A stretch of 64,000 bases of DNA from Novosphingobium rosa NBRC 15208 (GTDB taxonomy: Bacteria; Pseudomonadota; Alphaproteobacteria; Sphingomonadales; Sphingomonadaceae). The notes below the pieces were generated by a model, which worked only from the letters and a program-made list of their open reading frames with translations, was not told where the DNA came from and ran no database searches. The translations under genes were made by a program, and so were the position numbers. How positions within the stretch are numbered: the first letter of the stretch is position 1; every line of letters begins with the position of its first letter. Positions 18,138-26,562 of the stretch are shown here, piece after piece. The stretch lies in the NCBI RefSeq assembly GCF_001598555.1, contig NZ_BCZE01000003.1, positions 1-64,000 on the forward strand, read 5' to 3'.

Positions 18138-18238
18138 CACAGTTTTGATGCATGATGTGATTCGCCAATTCGGAAAGTTCTGGCACAAAGCGAAAGGGGG
18201 CGATCACAGCCCTCTCGCTTAAGAGGATGGAGATACCC

Positions 18239-18673
18239 ATGAGCCTGATGCTGATGGCAGCAGCCCTGATGGCCCAAAGCGCGGCGCCAGCAACCGCGCC
18301 CACCGCCGGCACCGCCAACACGGCGATTGGCCGCTGGGCCACGCCGACCAAACAGGGCGTGGTGGAAATCCGCCATTGCGGCCCTTCGATCTGCGGCACG
18401 CTGGTCGATTCCGAAGGCATTCGCGCCAATTCGGACCTGCGCGACATCTACAACAAGAACGAAGCCCAGCGCAGCCGCGTGCTCAAGGGCATCGAGATCC
18501 TGCGCGATTTCCGCCAGATGCCCTGGGGCTGGGACAAGGGCACCATCTACAACGCCGATGACGGAGGCACGTACAAGGCCACGATCACCGTTATGGATTC
18601 CGATACGCTCAATGTGAAAGGCTGCATCGTCTGGCCGCTCTGCAAGAGCCAGACCTGGAAACGCATCAAGTAA
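18239..18673 (+). CDS. DUF2147 family exported protein
   Basis: 144 residues from ATG 18239, chosen over ATG 18227 because GGAG lies 6 bases ahead. A short hydrophobic signal segment (MSLMLMAAALMAQSAAPA) precedes the DUF2147 core: IGRWATPTKQGVVEIRHC, then CGTLVDSEG, and a C-terminal CIVWPLCKSQTWKRIK. The family is periplasmic and of unknown biochemical role, with a lipocalin-like beta barrel. It lies between the beta-oxidation operon and the FadL porin. Four Cys residues could form disulfides. No function is assigned. Confidence 0.75.
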   Translation: MSLMLMAAALMAQSAAPATAPTAGTANTAIGRWATPTKQGVVEIRHCGPSICGTLVDSEGIRANSDLRDIYNKNEAQRSRVLKGIEILRDFRQMPWGWDKGTIYNADDGGTYKATITVMDSDTLNVKGCIVWPLCKSQTWKRIK

Positions 18674-18726
18674 ATCAAGGTTTTGGGTGAGCCCGGGCAA
18701 CGGGCCACCCCCATATTGGGAGAAGA

Positions 18727-20058
18727 ATGATGAAGGCATTTGCCACCCGTCGGCGCAAGCCGACCTCTGACAATCGCCGTCTGCTGCTGGCCGGCAGCCT
18801 TGTGGGCACCATGCTGGGAGCAACCCCCGCGCTGGCCGGGGGCTTCTATCTTCAGGATCAATCGACCAAAGCTTCAGGCCGCGCCTTTTCGGGCGAAGTG
18901 GCCGATCAGGGCGCGGAAAGCCTCTGGTGGAACCCGGCCTCCATCGGCGGGCTGGAAGGCGGCAGCGCGGCGATCAGCGTCACGGCCATCCTGCCCCGCG
19001 CCGATGTCACCAACACCGGCACGCTGATCGTGCGCCCGGGTCAGGCGCCTGCCGCCGTGGGCGGGGACCAGACCACGCATAATCCCATCAACAATGGCGT
19101 GCTGCCCTCTGGCGCCATCGCGCATGGCATCGGCTCGCATCTCTCGCTGGGTCTGGCGATCACCGCGCCCTACAACTTCACCACGCAATATTCGACGACC
19201 AGCTGGGCGCGCTACACGGCGATGACCACCCGCCTGCGCACCATCGACATCCAGCCCTCCATCGCTGTCGAACTGGCCCCCGGCTTCAGCCTCGGCGCCG
19301 CCGCCAATCTGGAGCGGGCCAGCGCCTATCTCAGCAATGCCCTGCCCAACCTCTCACCGCTGCTGCCCGATGGCAGTCAGGCGCTGAAGGGCAGCGGCTG
19401 GGATGTCGGCTATTCGCTGGGCGCGCAGTATCGCCATGGGCCGCTGAGCCTTGGCGTCAGCTACAAATCCTCTATCACCCATACGCTGGATGGTTCGGTG
19501 ACCATCGGCGGCCTGCTGGGGCCGCTGGCCGGGCAGAACACCACGCTCAACACCACCGCCAAGTTCAGCACGCCATGGCAGCTCAACATGGGCGCACGCT
19601 ACAAGATCACGCCGGGCCTGACCCTGAACGGCAGCGTGACGCGCTTTGGCTGGGCCAAGTTCCAGAACATCTATCTGGGCTCGCCGCTCAACACCGCCAT
19701 GCCCGAGAACTATCGCAACACCTGGAGCTATGCGGCGGGCTTCGATGCCGATCTTTCGCCCACATGGACGGTGCGCGCCGGCGTGCAGCGTGACATGACC
19801 CCCGTGCGCGGCGAGCAGCGCGACGCCCGCGTGCCCGACAGCAACCGCTGGAATTTCGCGGTGGGCGGCACCCATGCGGTGGGCAAGGCCTTCAAGATCG
19901 ACGCGGCCTTCAATTACCTGACGCTCGACAATGCGCCGGTCAACCGCACCACCGCCGCCTATGCGGGCACCGTGGTGCAGACGCCCATTCTGGTGAGCGG
20001 CGCGGTCAATTCCCCGCATGTCTTCATCTTCTCGCTGGGCGGGCGCGTCAGCTTCTGA
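18727..20058 (+). CDS. OmpP1/FadL family outer membrane transporter
   Basis: 443 residues. A signal peptide (about residues 1-37, ending TPALAGGFYLQDQS) is followed at once by the FadL-type N-terminus, which in E. coli plugs the barrel. Then come the conserved SGRAFSGEVADQGAESLWWNPAS and beta-strand-rich sequence ending in the aromatic VSF. The role is uptake of long-chain fatty acids or other hydrophobic compounds. It stands 41 bases ahead of the acyl-CoA ligase and faces away from the beta-oxidation operon, a coherent uptake-activation-degradation arrangement. A GGGAG site precedes ATG ATG; either ATG may be used. Confidence 0.88.
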   Translation: MMKAFATRRRKPTSDNRRLLLAGSLVGTMLGATPALAGGFYLQDQSTKASGRAFSGEVADQGAESLWWNPASIGGLEGGSAAISVTAILPRADVTNTGTLIVRPGQAPAAVGGDQTTHNPINNGVLPSGAIAHGIGSHLSLGLAITAPYNFTTQYSTTSWARYTAMTTRLRTIDIQPSIAVELAPGFSLGAAANLERASAYLSNALPNLSPLLPDGSQALKGSGWDVGYSLGAQYRHGPLSLGVSYKSSITHTLDGSVTIGGLLGPLAGQNTTLNTTAKFSTPWQLNMGARYKITPGLTLNGSVTRFGWAKFQNIYLGSPLNTAMPENYRNTWSYAAGFDADLSPTWTVRAGVQRDMTPVRGEQRDARVPDSNRWNFAVGGTHAVGKAFKIDAAFNYLTLDNAPVNRTTAAYAGTVVQTPILVSGAVNSPHVFIFSLGGRVSF

Positions 20059-20099
20059 CGCCTCCACCTCACACAGCATAGCAAGGCGATTCCCCCAAC

Positions 20100-21776
20100 A
20101 TGGCCACCAAAGCCCCTCTTCCCCAGGTCGAACCCATCCCGCACAATTGGGAGTTCGAGCCCCGGCTGGTCACCGATTTTCTCGACCATGCCGTGCTCGA
20201 ACATGCCGAGCGCCCCGCCGTCGATTTTCTGGGCCGCACATGGGCCTATAAGGACATCGGCATTCTGGTGGAGCGCACGGCACGCGGCCTGCAGGATCTG
20301 GGGCTGGCCAAGGGGGATCGCTTTGCCCTGTGTCTGCCCAACACGCCCTATTTCATCGTGCTGTACTTCGCGGCGCTGAAACTGGGCGCGGTGATCGTGA
20401 ACATGAACCCGCTCTACACCGAGCGGGAGATGGAGCATATACTGCGCGATTCCGGGGCCCGCATGGTGGCCGTACCCGATATCGCCTCCATCCATGAGAA
20501 GCTGCGCAATGTCGGCCCCGGCGCGGGGGTCGAGAAGATCATCATGTGCCCGATGGCCGCGATCCTGCCCGCGATGAAGTCCCTTGGCTGGCGCGTGCTG
20601 AAAATCCGCGAGCATGCCCATTTCACCGAGGATGGCCTCCATGTGGCTTACAACCGGCTGGTCGAGCGGCGCGAACCCCACGATCCCGTCGAGGTGCTGC
20701 CCGATGATCTGGCGGTGCTGCAATACACCGGCGGCACCACCGGCATCCCCAAGGGCGCGATGCTGACCCATGCCAACCTCACCGCCAATGCCCTGCAGCA
20801 GCGGGCGCATATCGGTCAGGGGCTGAAGGGGCCTCAGCGCACTTTGGCGGTCCTGCCGATGTTCCATGTCTTTGCGTTAACGGCGGTGCTTAATTTCTCG
20901 GTGGAGATTGCCGCCGAGCTGGTGCTGCTGCCGCGTTTCGAGATGGGCCAGTTCCTCGAAACCATCAAGCGCAAGCCGCCCTCTCTGTTCTTCGGCGTGC
21001 CGACGCTGTTTATCGCCCTGAATGCCCTGCCCGAGGAGCAGCGGCCCGATTTCTCGGGTCTGCGCGCCTGCATTTCGGGGGGCGCGCCGCTGCCGCTGGA
21101 TGTGCGCCAGACCTTCGAGGAACTGATGGGCGCGCATGTGTGCGAGGGCTATGGGCTGACCGAGGCCTCGCCCATCGTCGCCTGCAATATGGTTGACGGC
21201 TTGGTGAAGGAAAACAGCTGCGGGCGGCGCTTCCCCGGCACGCTGATCGAGATCCGCGATATGGAAGACCCCAGCCGCGTGCTGCCCGTGGGCGAAAAGG
21301 GCGAGATCTGCGTGCGCGGTCCTCAGGTGATGGCCGGTTACTGGAAGAAGCCCGAGGAGACCGAGAAGGTCTTCGTCGATGGCGCGCTGCGCACCGGGGA
21401 TATCGGCTATCTCGACGAGGACGGCTATCTCTTCCTGATCGACCGCATGAAGGACATGATCCTGTGCGGCGGCTACAATGTCTATCCCCGCGTCATCGAG
21501 GAAGCGGCCTACCAGCACCCCGCCATCGAGGAGGCCATCGCCATCGGCGTGCCCGATCCCTATCGCGGCCAGGCGCCGAAACTGTTTGTGAAATTGCATG
21601 AGGGGCAGACGATCACCCCGCCGGAAATCCGCAGCTTTCTGGAAGGCTGGCTCAACCGCATCGAGCTGCCGCGCGAGGTGGAAATTCGCGAGAAGCTGCC
21701 CAAGACGATGGTCGGCAAGCTGTCCAAGAAGGAGCTGGTGGAAGAAGAGCGGCTGAAGCGCGAGAAACCGGGCTGA
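20100..21776 (+). CDS. fadD: Long-chain fatty acid-CoA ligase
   Basis: 558 residues, the normal length for FadD. The adenylate-forming signature LQYTGGTTGIPKGAML is present, followed by GYGLTEASPIVACN, the hinge region YLDEDGYLFLIDRMKDMI and the C-terminal catalytic Lys in LPKTMVGKLSKKEL. It activates fatty acids to acyl-CoA thioesters at the inner face of the membrane, feeding the operon at 11.3-18.1 kb. It is probably co-transcribed with the FadL-type porin (41-base gap) and is followed by the MerR-family gene. Confidence 0.92.
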   Translation: MATKAPLPQVEPIPHNWEFEPRLVTDFLDHAVLEHAERPAVDFLGRTWAYKDIGILVERTARGLQDLGLAKGDRFALCLPNTPYFIVLYFAALKLGAVIVNMNPLYTEREMEHILRDSGARMVAVPDIASIHEKLRNVGPGAGVEKIIMCPMAAILPAMKSLGWRVLKIREHAHFTEDGLHVAYNRLVERREPHDPVEVLPDDLAVLQYTGGTTGIPKGAMLTHANLTANALQQRAHIGQGLKGPQRTLAVLPMFHVFALTAVLNFSVEIAAELVLLPRFEMGQFLETIKRKPPSLFFGVPTLFIALNALPEEQRPDFSGLRACISGGAPLPLDVRQTFEELMGAHVCEGYGLTEASPIVACNMVDGLVKENSCGRRFPGTLIEIRDMEDPSRVLPVGEKGEICVRGPQVMAGYWKKPEETEKVFVDGALRTGDIGYLDEDGYLFLIDRMKDMILCGGYNVYPRVIEEAAYQHPAIEEAIAIGVPDPYRGQAPKLFVKLHEGQTITPPEIRSFLEGWLNRIELPREVEIREKLPKTMVGKLSKKELVEEERLKREKPG

Positions 21777-21797
21777 TCTGTGCCCGAAAACTGCGCA

Positions 21798-21813
21798 TTG
21801 ACGCTTAGGTTAA
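21798..21813 (+). promoter_or_regulatory. Candidate operator before the MerR-family gene
   Basis: TTGACGCTTAGGTTAA resembles the palindrome before the thiolase: 11 of 16 bases match, plus an A before and a C after. One mismatch breaks the right arm (GTTAA against GTCAA). It lies 39 bases before the MerR ATG and could include the -35 hexamer TTGACG, which fits autoregulation. Confidence 0.45.
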
Positions 21814-21851
21814 CCACCTTTACGGCATCGATCAGGCATGGAAGGGACGCC

Positions 21852-22283
21852 ATGGACGAGATTGCCCATACATCCGGCACAGCGGTGCCATCCACGCGCG
21901 GCCCCCGCTCTGCCTCCTCGCTGCGCGGCATTCAGGAGGTCGCCGAGCATCTCGGCGTCACCCATCGCACCTTGCGCTTCTATGAGGACAAGGGGCTGAT
22001 CGAGCCGCAGCGCGTGGGCAACACCCGCATCTATGCCAAGCGCGATGTGGCGCGCATGCAGCTGATCCTGCGCGGCAAGAATCTTGGCTTTTCGATCAAG
22101 GAGATCAAGGACTTCCTCGATCTTTACGATGCCGATCCCCAGCATATGGAGCAGAACCAGATGTTGCTGGGTCAGGTCCGCAAGCGCATCGCCCAGCTGG
22201 AGCAGCAGCGCGAGGCCATCGACAAGACGCTGGCCGAACTGCGCGCCATCGAGGCGGAAAGCGACGCCTACAGCGGGCAATAG
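21852..22283 (+). CDS. MerR-family transcriptional regulator (fatty acid cluster)
   Basis: 143 residues from ATG 21852, preceded by GAAGGGA. The MerR winged helix lies at about 25-95 (IQEVAEHLGVTHRTLRFYEDKGLIEPQR, with the recognition helix VTHRTLRFYEDKGLI). The FSIKEIKDFLDLYD wing/helix follows, then a C-terminal coiled coil. No Cys is present, so it is unlikely to sense metal or thiols. It resembles the LiuR/fatty-acid branch of MerR regulators, which respond to acyl-CoA type signals. Position after fadD and the shared palindrome suggest it controls this cluster. Confidence 0.85.
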   Translation: MDEIAHTSGTAVPSTRGPRSASSLRGIQEVAEHLGVTHRTLRFYEDKGLIEPQRVGNTRIYAKRDVARMQLILRGKNLGFSIKEIKDFLDLYDADPQHMEQNQMLLGQVRKRIAQLEQQREAIDKTLAELRAIEAESDAYSGQ

Positions 22284-22320
22284 CCGGAACCCGGGCCGGC
22301 GCCTCAGACTTTCTCCTGCG

Positions 22321-22872
22321 ATGACTGATCTTTCCGCCGCCTTCTTCGACCGCGATTCACCCTCTGTCGGGCGCGATCTGATCGGGGTGACCCTGCTGGT
22401 GAAAGGCGTGGGCGGCACGATCGTCGAGACCGAGGCCTATGACCCGCTCGATCCGGCCAGCCATGCCTTTCGGGGCCCCACGCCGCGCACCGCCAGCCTG
22501 TTCGGGCCTGCGGGACACACCTATATCTACCGCAGCCACGGGCTTCACTGGTGCCTGAATATGGGCTGCGGCAAGGGACGCGGCGTGCTGATCCGCGCGC
22601 TGGAGCCGCTCTTTGGGATAGAGGCCATGATCGAGCGGCGCGGCTTTGCCGAAAAGCGCCAGCTCTGCTCCGGACCGGGCAAGCTGACTCAAGCGCTGGG
22701 GGTGGATCACAGCCTCTATGGCCGCCCGCTGGACCAGCCACCGTTCCGTCTGCTGGCCGGGGAACCGGTGGAGGTGATCGCCGGGCCGCGCATCGGCATC
22801 AGCAAGGGCGTGGAAACGCCGTGGCGCTTCTGCCTGAAGGGCTCGCCATGGCTGAGCAAGCCCCATCTTTAA
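22321..22872 (+). CDS. DNA-3-methyladenine glycosylase (AAG/MPG family)
   Basis: 183 residues from ATG 22321; the longer frame to 22084 overlaps the MerR gene and is not needed. Family marks are DLIGVTLL, the catalytic segment GTIVETEAYDPLDPASHAFRG, abbreviated to VETEAY, GPTPRTASLFGPAGHTYIYR, shown as the GHTYIY core, HWCLNMGC, and the C-terminal GPRIGISKG. The enzyme excises alkylated purines in base-excision repair. It starts 37 bases after the MerR gene but probably has its own role. It converges with the glutaredoxin-MauE gene. Confidence 0.9.
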   Translation: MTDLSAAFFDRDSPSVGRDLIGVTLLVKGVGGTIVETEAYDPLDPASHAFRGPTPRTASLFGPAGHTYIYRSHGLHWCLNMGCGKGRGVLIRALEPLFGIEAMIERRGFAEKRQLCSGPGKLTQALGVDHSLYGRPLDQPPFRLLAGEPVEVIAGPRIGISKGVETPWRFCLKGSPWLSKPHL

Positions 22873-22878
22873 GCAGCT

Positions 22879-23631
22879 TCAGCCCAGCACCATCCACAGC
22901 GCCATCGCCACCATCATCACATTCTCGGTCAGCGAGAGGAAACCCAAAGGCACGGTGCTCGATCCGCCGACACAGGCGCATTTCAGCTCGCGCTTGTCGA
23001 CATAGACCGCCTTGAACACCGAGATCGCGCCGATCCCGCCGATAAACAGCGCGATGGGCGCGGAGAGCCATGTCAGCACGCCGCCGACCATCAGCACGCC
23101 CGCCAAACCTTCCGCAAAGGGATAGATGCGGCCATAGGGCACCCACTGCCGCGCGAGCAGATCGTAATTGAGGAACATCGTCGAGAAGCGCTCGATATCC
23201 TGCAATTTCAGCAGCGCCAGAACGCACATCGAAAAGCCGATAAACCATTGCACCGCCTGCATCGTGAACGGCGTGCCCGAGACCGCCTGACTGACGCTCA
23301 GCGCCATCAGGGCCGTCATCGCGAAAAGGGCGGCCACAGGCCGATAGCTGGTTGCCTTGGGATCGGGCACGGAGAGGCCCAGATGGCGGCGCAGATCGTC
23401 ATGCCCACCGATGCGCTGGCCACCGATGAATATCTGCGGCGTGGTCTTCACATCATGGGCGGCTTTGAAGGCATCGGTCTCTTCGCGGGTGGTCAACCAT
23501 TTGTCCTCCACCACATAGCCTTTGCTGCGCAGCAGATGGCGCGCCTTCAGGCCGAAGGGGCACATATGGCCGGGCATCACCATGCGATAGAGCGTGGCCA
23601 CCGGAGCAGATGAGCGGGCGGAAGAGGACAT
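22879..23631 (-). CDS. Glutaredoxin-MauE fusion membrane protein
   Basis: 250 residues from ATG 23631. Residues 10-85 are a glutaredoxin fold with a single active-site Cys (MCPFG), TPQIFIGGQRIGG and the DDLRRHLG end. After a linker come four hydrophobic helices of the MauE/DoxX type and a CxC pair in LKCACVGGSS. MauE proteins help disulfide maturation of methylamine dehydrogenase, and this fused form may shuttle electrons across the membrane to an extracytoplasmic thiol target. It is divergent from a MerR-family gene, with a MerR-type promoter between them, so expression is probably induced by a thiol- or metal-active signal. Confidence 0.8.
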   Translation of the reverse strand: MSSSARSSAPVATLYRMVMPGHMCPFGLKARHLLRSKGYVVEDKWLTTREETDAFKAAHDVKTTPQIFIGGQRIGGHDDLRRHLGLSVPDPKATSYRPVAALFAMTALMALSVSQAVSGTPFTMQAVQWFIGFSMCVLALLKLQDIERFSTMFLNYDLLARQWVPYGRIYPFAEGLAGVLMVGGVLTWLSAPIALFIGGIGAISVFKAVYVDKRELKCACVGGSSTVPLGFLSLTENVMMVAMALWMVLG

Positions 23632-23662
23632 GGCACGGGTCTTTCCTGTTAGACAGGCCTGC

Positions 23663-23694
23663 CTTATACGCCCCGTACCATGGTACGGAGTCAA
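23663..23694 (-). promoter_or_regulatory. MerR-type promoter with palindromic operator
   Basis: On the minus strand TTGACT (23689-23694) and TATAAG (23663-23668) are separated by 20 bases, longer than the usual 17. The gap holds the perfect palindrome CCGTACCATGGTACGG (23673-23688). This stretched spacing with the dyad between the hexamers is the hallmark of MerR-activated promoters. The TTGACTCCGTAC core is close to the classical mer operator as I remember it. It drives the glutaredoxin-MauE gene and overlaps the leader of the divergent regulator. Confidence 0.85.
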
Positions 23695-23698
23695 GCAC

Positions 23699-24142
23699 AT
23701 GAGTGACATGACGATTTCAACGCTCGCCCGCGCGGGCGGCGTCGGCGTGGAAACGGTGCGCTTCTATCAGCGCAAGGGCCTGCTGGAGGTCCCGCGGCAA
23801 GGCCCCGCGCATGGCCATGGCGGCAGCATCCGCCGCTATGGCGCGGCAGATGCGCGGCGGTTGCGCTTTATCCGCCAGGCGCAGGCGGCGGGCTTTACGC
23901 TGGAGGAGATCGGCGAGTTGATCGCGCTGGACAGCACGCAGGACCGGGCCCGGGCCCGCACCATGGCGCAGGGGCGGATTGCCGCGCTCGATGCGCAGAT
24001 CGCTCAGCTGACGGCGGCGCGCGATGCGCTTTCCCGGCTGGCGCATGATTGCGAGCATGGCGATGCAGGCCCCTGCCCGATCCTCGCCGCTTTCGAAACG
24101 CGGCATTGCGAGACAGCGCTTGGCGAAGATCACGTCCGTTGA
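23699..24142 (+). CDS. MerR-family regulator of the glutaredoxin-MauE gene
   Basis: 147 residues from ATG 23699; upstream in-frame starts fall inside the divergent gene. The winged helix is clear (ISTLARAGGVGVETVRFYQRKGL) with the EEIGELIAL helix and a long dimer helix. Two Cys remain at the mercury-MerR positions near the C-terminus (HDCEHGDAGPCPILAAF, matching the 117/126 pair). The first mercury ligand of the classical family, at the start of the dimer helix, is missing: the segment reads DSTQDRARA. It probably senses something other than Hg(II), and autoregulation through the dyad is likely. Confidence 0.88.
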   Translation: MSDMTISTLARAGGVGVETVRFYQRKGLLEVPRQGPAHGHGGSIRRYGAADARRLRFIRQAQAAGFTLEEIGELIALDSTQDRARARTMAQGRIAALDAQIAQLTAARDALSRLAHDCEHGDAGPCPILAAFETRHCETALGEDHVR

Positions 24143-24152
24143 TAGAAAAGCC

Positions 24153-24953
24153 ATGAAAACGAAAGGCATGACCATGCGCGGATGGGGTTTGGCACTGGCT
24201 GCCGTGGCGGCGTTCGGCGCAAGCTCGTCAGCCATGGCGAAACAGGGGGTGATCGCCTCGGTGAACTGGCCGGGCTCGGCATGGCGCCTCACCGCGACGC
24301 AGGGGCCCGATGTGCCCGATCCGGTGATGGATGGCGATCCCATCCCCGGCGTGATCCGCCTGTGCCTCAGCAAGGATGGCGGGCGTCATTGCTCCCCCGC
24401 CCTGCCCGATCTGCTGGCAATCTCTGCCGACATTTCTGCCAACAAGGACGATATCTACAGCGAGGCCCATGATCTCCATGACGCGCGCATCGTTTACCCG
24501 CGCGAGGGCAGGCCACTGCTGCTGGTGAAGGTCTCCAGCGTGCGGTCCGTCGATGGTGACCAGCGCGTGGGTTTCGCGGCGCTCGGTTATGACAAGGCCA
24601 AGGATGGCTTCACTCTGGCCTATCGCGCCAACACCGGGCACAACAACAATCAGGAAATCCGCTATATCGAAAGCGGCCCCCTGCGCGGCGCCATCATCCG
24701 GGCCGAGCCGACATCCAACGCCCCCTTCGGCTTCTGGATCACCGTCAGCAAGCTGGGGCCGACGGGCACCTATGTGCAAGCCCTGCGCTATCGCAGCGCC
24801 ACCCGCTATGGCGACGGCAACCCGCTGGCGGTGATCGATTCCGAAATGCCGAATCTGATGGGCAGGCTGGGCCTGTGGCATGCGGGCCAGAAGCTGCCTG
24901 CTCCGGCGAAATGCGCCAATCCGCATCTCAAGGCGCAGGCCCTGTGGTGCTAA
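24153..24953 (+). CDS. Exported protein of unknown function
   Basis: 266 residues from ATG 24153; ATGs at 24168 and 24174 are also possible, and AAAGG fits 24174 best. A signal peptide ends near SSSAMAKQG. The mature part has no repeat or familiar motif that I recognise. It has paired Cys residues at RLCLSKDGGRHCSP and KCANPHLKAQALWC, which could form disulfides in the periplasm. It follows the MerR gene by 10 bases and could be in its transcript, but the signal peptide and disulfide pattern are the only hints of a shared thiol theme. It converges on the diguanylate cyclase gene. Confidence 0.6.
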   Translation: MKTKGMTMRGWGLALAAVAAFGASSSAMAKQGVIASVNWPGSAWRLTATQGPDVPDPVMDGDPIPGVIRLCLSKDGGRHCSPALPDLLAISADISANKDDIYSEAHDLHDARIVYPREGRPLLLVKVSSVRSVDGDQRVGFAALGYDKAKDGFTLAYRANTGHNNNQEIRYIESGPLRGAIIRAEPTSNAPFGFWITVSKLGPTGTYVQALRYRSATRYGDGNPLAVIDSEMPNLMGRLGLWHAGQKLPAPAKCANPHLKAQALWC

Positions 24954-24956
24954 GGC

Positions 24957-26390
24957 TCAGCCGAAAGGCGCCGCCGCAATCTCATCGAAAGCGCGCACCT
25001 TGTGGCGCTTATGCACGTCAATGTCATGGCCAAGTTCATCGCGGACCTTCTTGATTTCATACATCATCCGGTCGGCGGCGTTGATGACTTCCTCCACCGA
25101 GGCCGTGGTGCCCGGCATCAGCACCACCGCGCCTGAACTCACCCCCACGCGCCAGTCGGCATGGGCGATGCGCGCGGCGATCGCGTCGTTCAGGCGGCGC
25201 AGAATGCCGTCGACATCCTCCATCCCAGCACCGGGCAGCAGCAGCACGAACTCGTCCCCCGCGATGCGATAGAGCGTATCGCCCGCGCGGATCGCGCCCT
25301 GAATGCCCTTGGCCACCTCGATCAGGCATTCATCGCCCACCGCATGGCCCAACCGGTCATTGACCTGCTTGAAATGATCGAGGTCGAGATAGGCCACCGC
25401 CAGGCTGCGCGGCGCATCGGGCAGCCCCCCCATCTCGGTGGCGAGGCGCTGCAGCATGGCGCGGCGGTTGGGCAGGCCGGTCAGCGCATCGCGCAGGGCA
25501 AGGTTTTCCGCCTCCTTGCGCTGGGAGATATCCTCCACCACCGCGAGGTAGAAGTCGGGCGTGCCATCCTCCAGCGCGACCATCGAGACCGTAAGGTAAG
25601 TCCAGATCGCGCCGCCATCGGGCAGCAGATAGCGCTTTTCCAGCTGGTAATGGTCGATCTCGCCCGCCGTCAGCGCGGCCATCTGCTCCAGATCGATGGA
25701 CAGATCGTCGGGATGGGTGATGTCGCGGAAATTGCAGGCGCACAGTTCCTCGGCGCTGCGACCGGTTACCGTGCAGAAACGCTCGTTGACGCGCAGGAAG
25801 CGCCCCGCCGTATCGACATGCACCATGCCCACCGCCGCCTGATCGAAGGTCGCCTCGAAACGGCGGGCCAGCGCCTTGTGGCTCTGCGCGGTTTCAAGCT
25901 GGGCGGCGCTGGCGATGGAGCAGGCGATGGGCGCCACCAGCAGCCGCGCCACCAGCACATCGTCCTGCGAGAAGGCCTCGGGCGCATCGGAAAACACCTT
26001 CAGCACGGCGACATTCTCGCCCTGAAAGGGGATCGGCACCACCACCATCGAGCGGACATGCGTGGCCCGGCACGCCTCGCGGTTGACGCGGTTGTCGGTC
26101 TCGCTGTCATGGCACAGCTGCGGCTCGCCGCTTGTCAGGCAGGTGCCCGAAAGGCTGCCCGCCAGCCGCAGGCGCAGCCCGATCTTGTCCTTCAGCATGG
26201 CGCCGCTGGCCGCACGATAGACGATCTCGTCACCGTCGCGCATTTCGATCACCGCGCCCGAGGCTTGCGGCATCGCCACGAAAGAGCCTTTGACCACCGC
26301 TTCGAATGCCGCATCGATCTGATCCGCCACGGCGATGATCGAGGCATGGGCATCGAGCAGGCGGTCGATCTGGTCTTGCCAGTCTTTCAC
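24957..26390 (-). CDS. GAF-PAS-GGDEF diguanylate cyclase
   Basis: 477 residues from GTG 26390, chosen for GGAG seven bases ahead; ATG 26423 and ATG 26450 are alternatives. A GAF domain covers about 15-155 (with SLSGTCLTSGEPQLCHDSE). A PAS domain follows at about 175-290 (VHVDTAGRFLRVNERFCTVTGRS with its PAC segment), then GGDEF at about 305-465. The active loop is AGDEF rather than GGDEF, a variant active in several enzymes. An RxxD inhibition site (RAGD) lies five residues before it. It would make c-di-GMP, and no EAL domain is present. It is divergent from dgt. Confidence 0.87.
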   Translation of the reverse strand: MKDWQDQIDRLLDAHASIIAVADQIDAAFEAVVKGSFVAMPQASGAVIEMRDGDEIVYRAASGAMLKDKIGLRLRLAGSLSGTCLTSGEPQLCHDSETDNRVNREACRATHVRSMVVVPIPFQGENVAVLKVFSDAPEAFSQDDVLVARLLVAPIACSIASAAQLETAQSHKALARRFEATFDQAAVGMVHVDTAGRFLRVNERFCTVTGRSAEELCACNFRDITHPDDLSIDLEQMAALTAGEIDHYQLEKRYLLPDGGAIWTYLTVSMVALEDGTPDFYLAVVEDISQRKEAENLALRDALTGLPNRRAMLQRLATEMGGLPDAPRSLAVAYLDLDHFKQVNDRLGHAVGDECLIEVAKGIQGAIRAGDTLYRIAGDEFVLLLPGAGMEDVDGILRRLNDAIAARIAHADWRVGVSSGAVVLMPGTTASVEEVINAADRMMYEIKKVRDELGHDIDVHKRHKVRAFDEIAAAPFG

Positions 26391-26562
26391 CTGTTTACTC
26401 CATATCCCTCCACCCCCGGCCATGCCCGTTAAGTGGTTAAATCGAACCATCGGAGTGTGATTAACAGCATGGCAGGGGTTGCGGATCAGCCACTTGCGCT
26501 TGGCATGCCAATCCCTCACAGCGGGAAAAATCGCGATTCTGCGGAAAACAGAGGCTTGGCTC

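Noticed and set aside
26429..26440. CtrA-like site TTAA...TTAA near the diguanylate cyclase
   Set aside because: The spacer is 4 bases; CtrA sites need 7.
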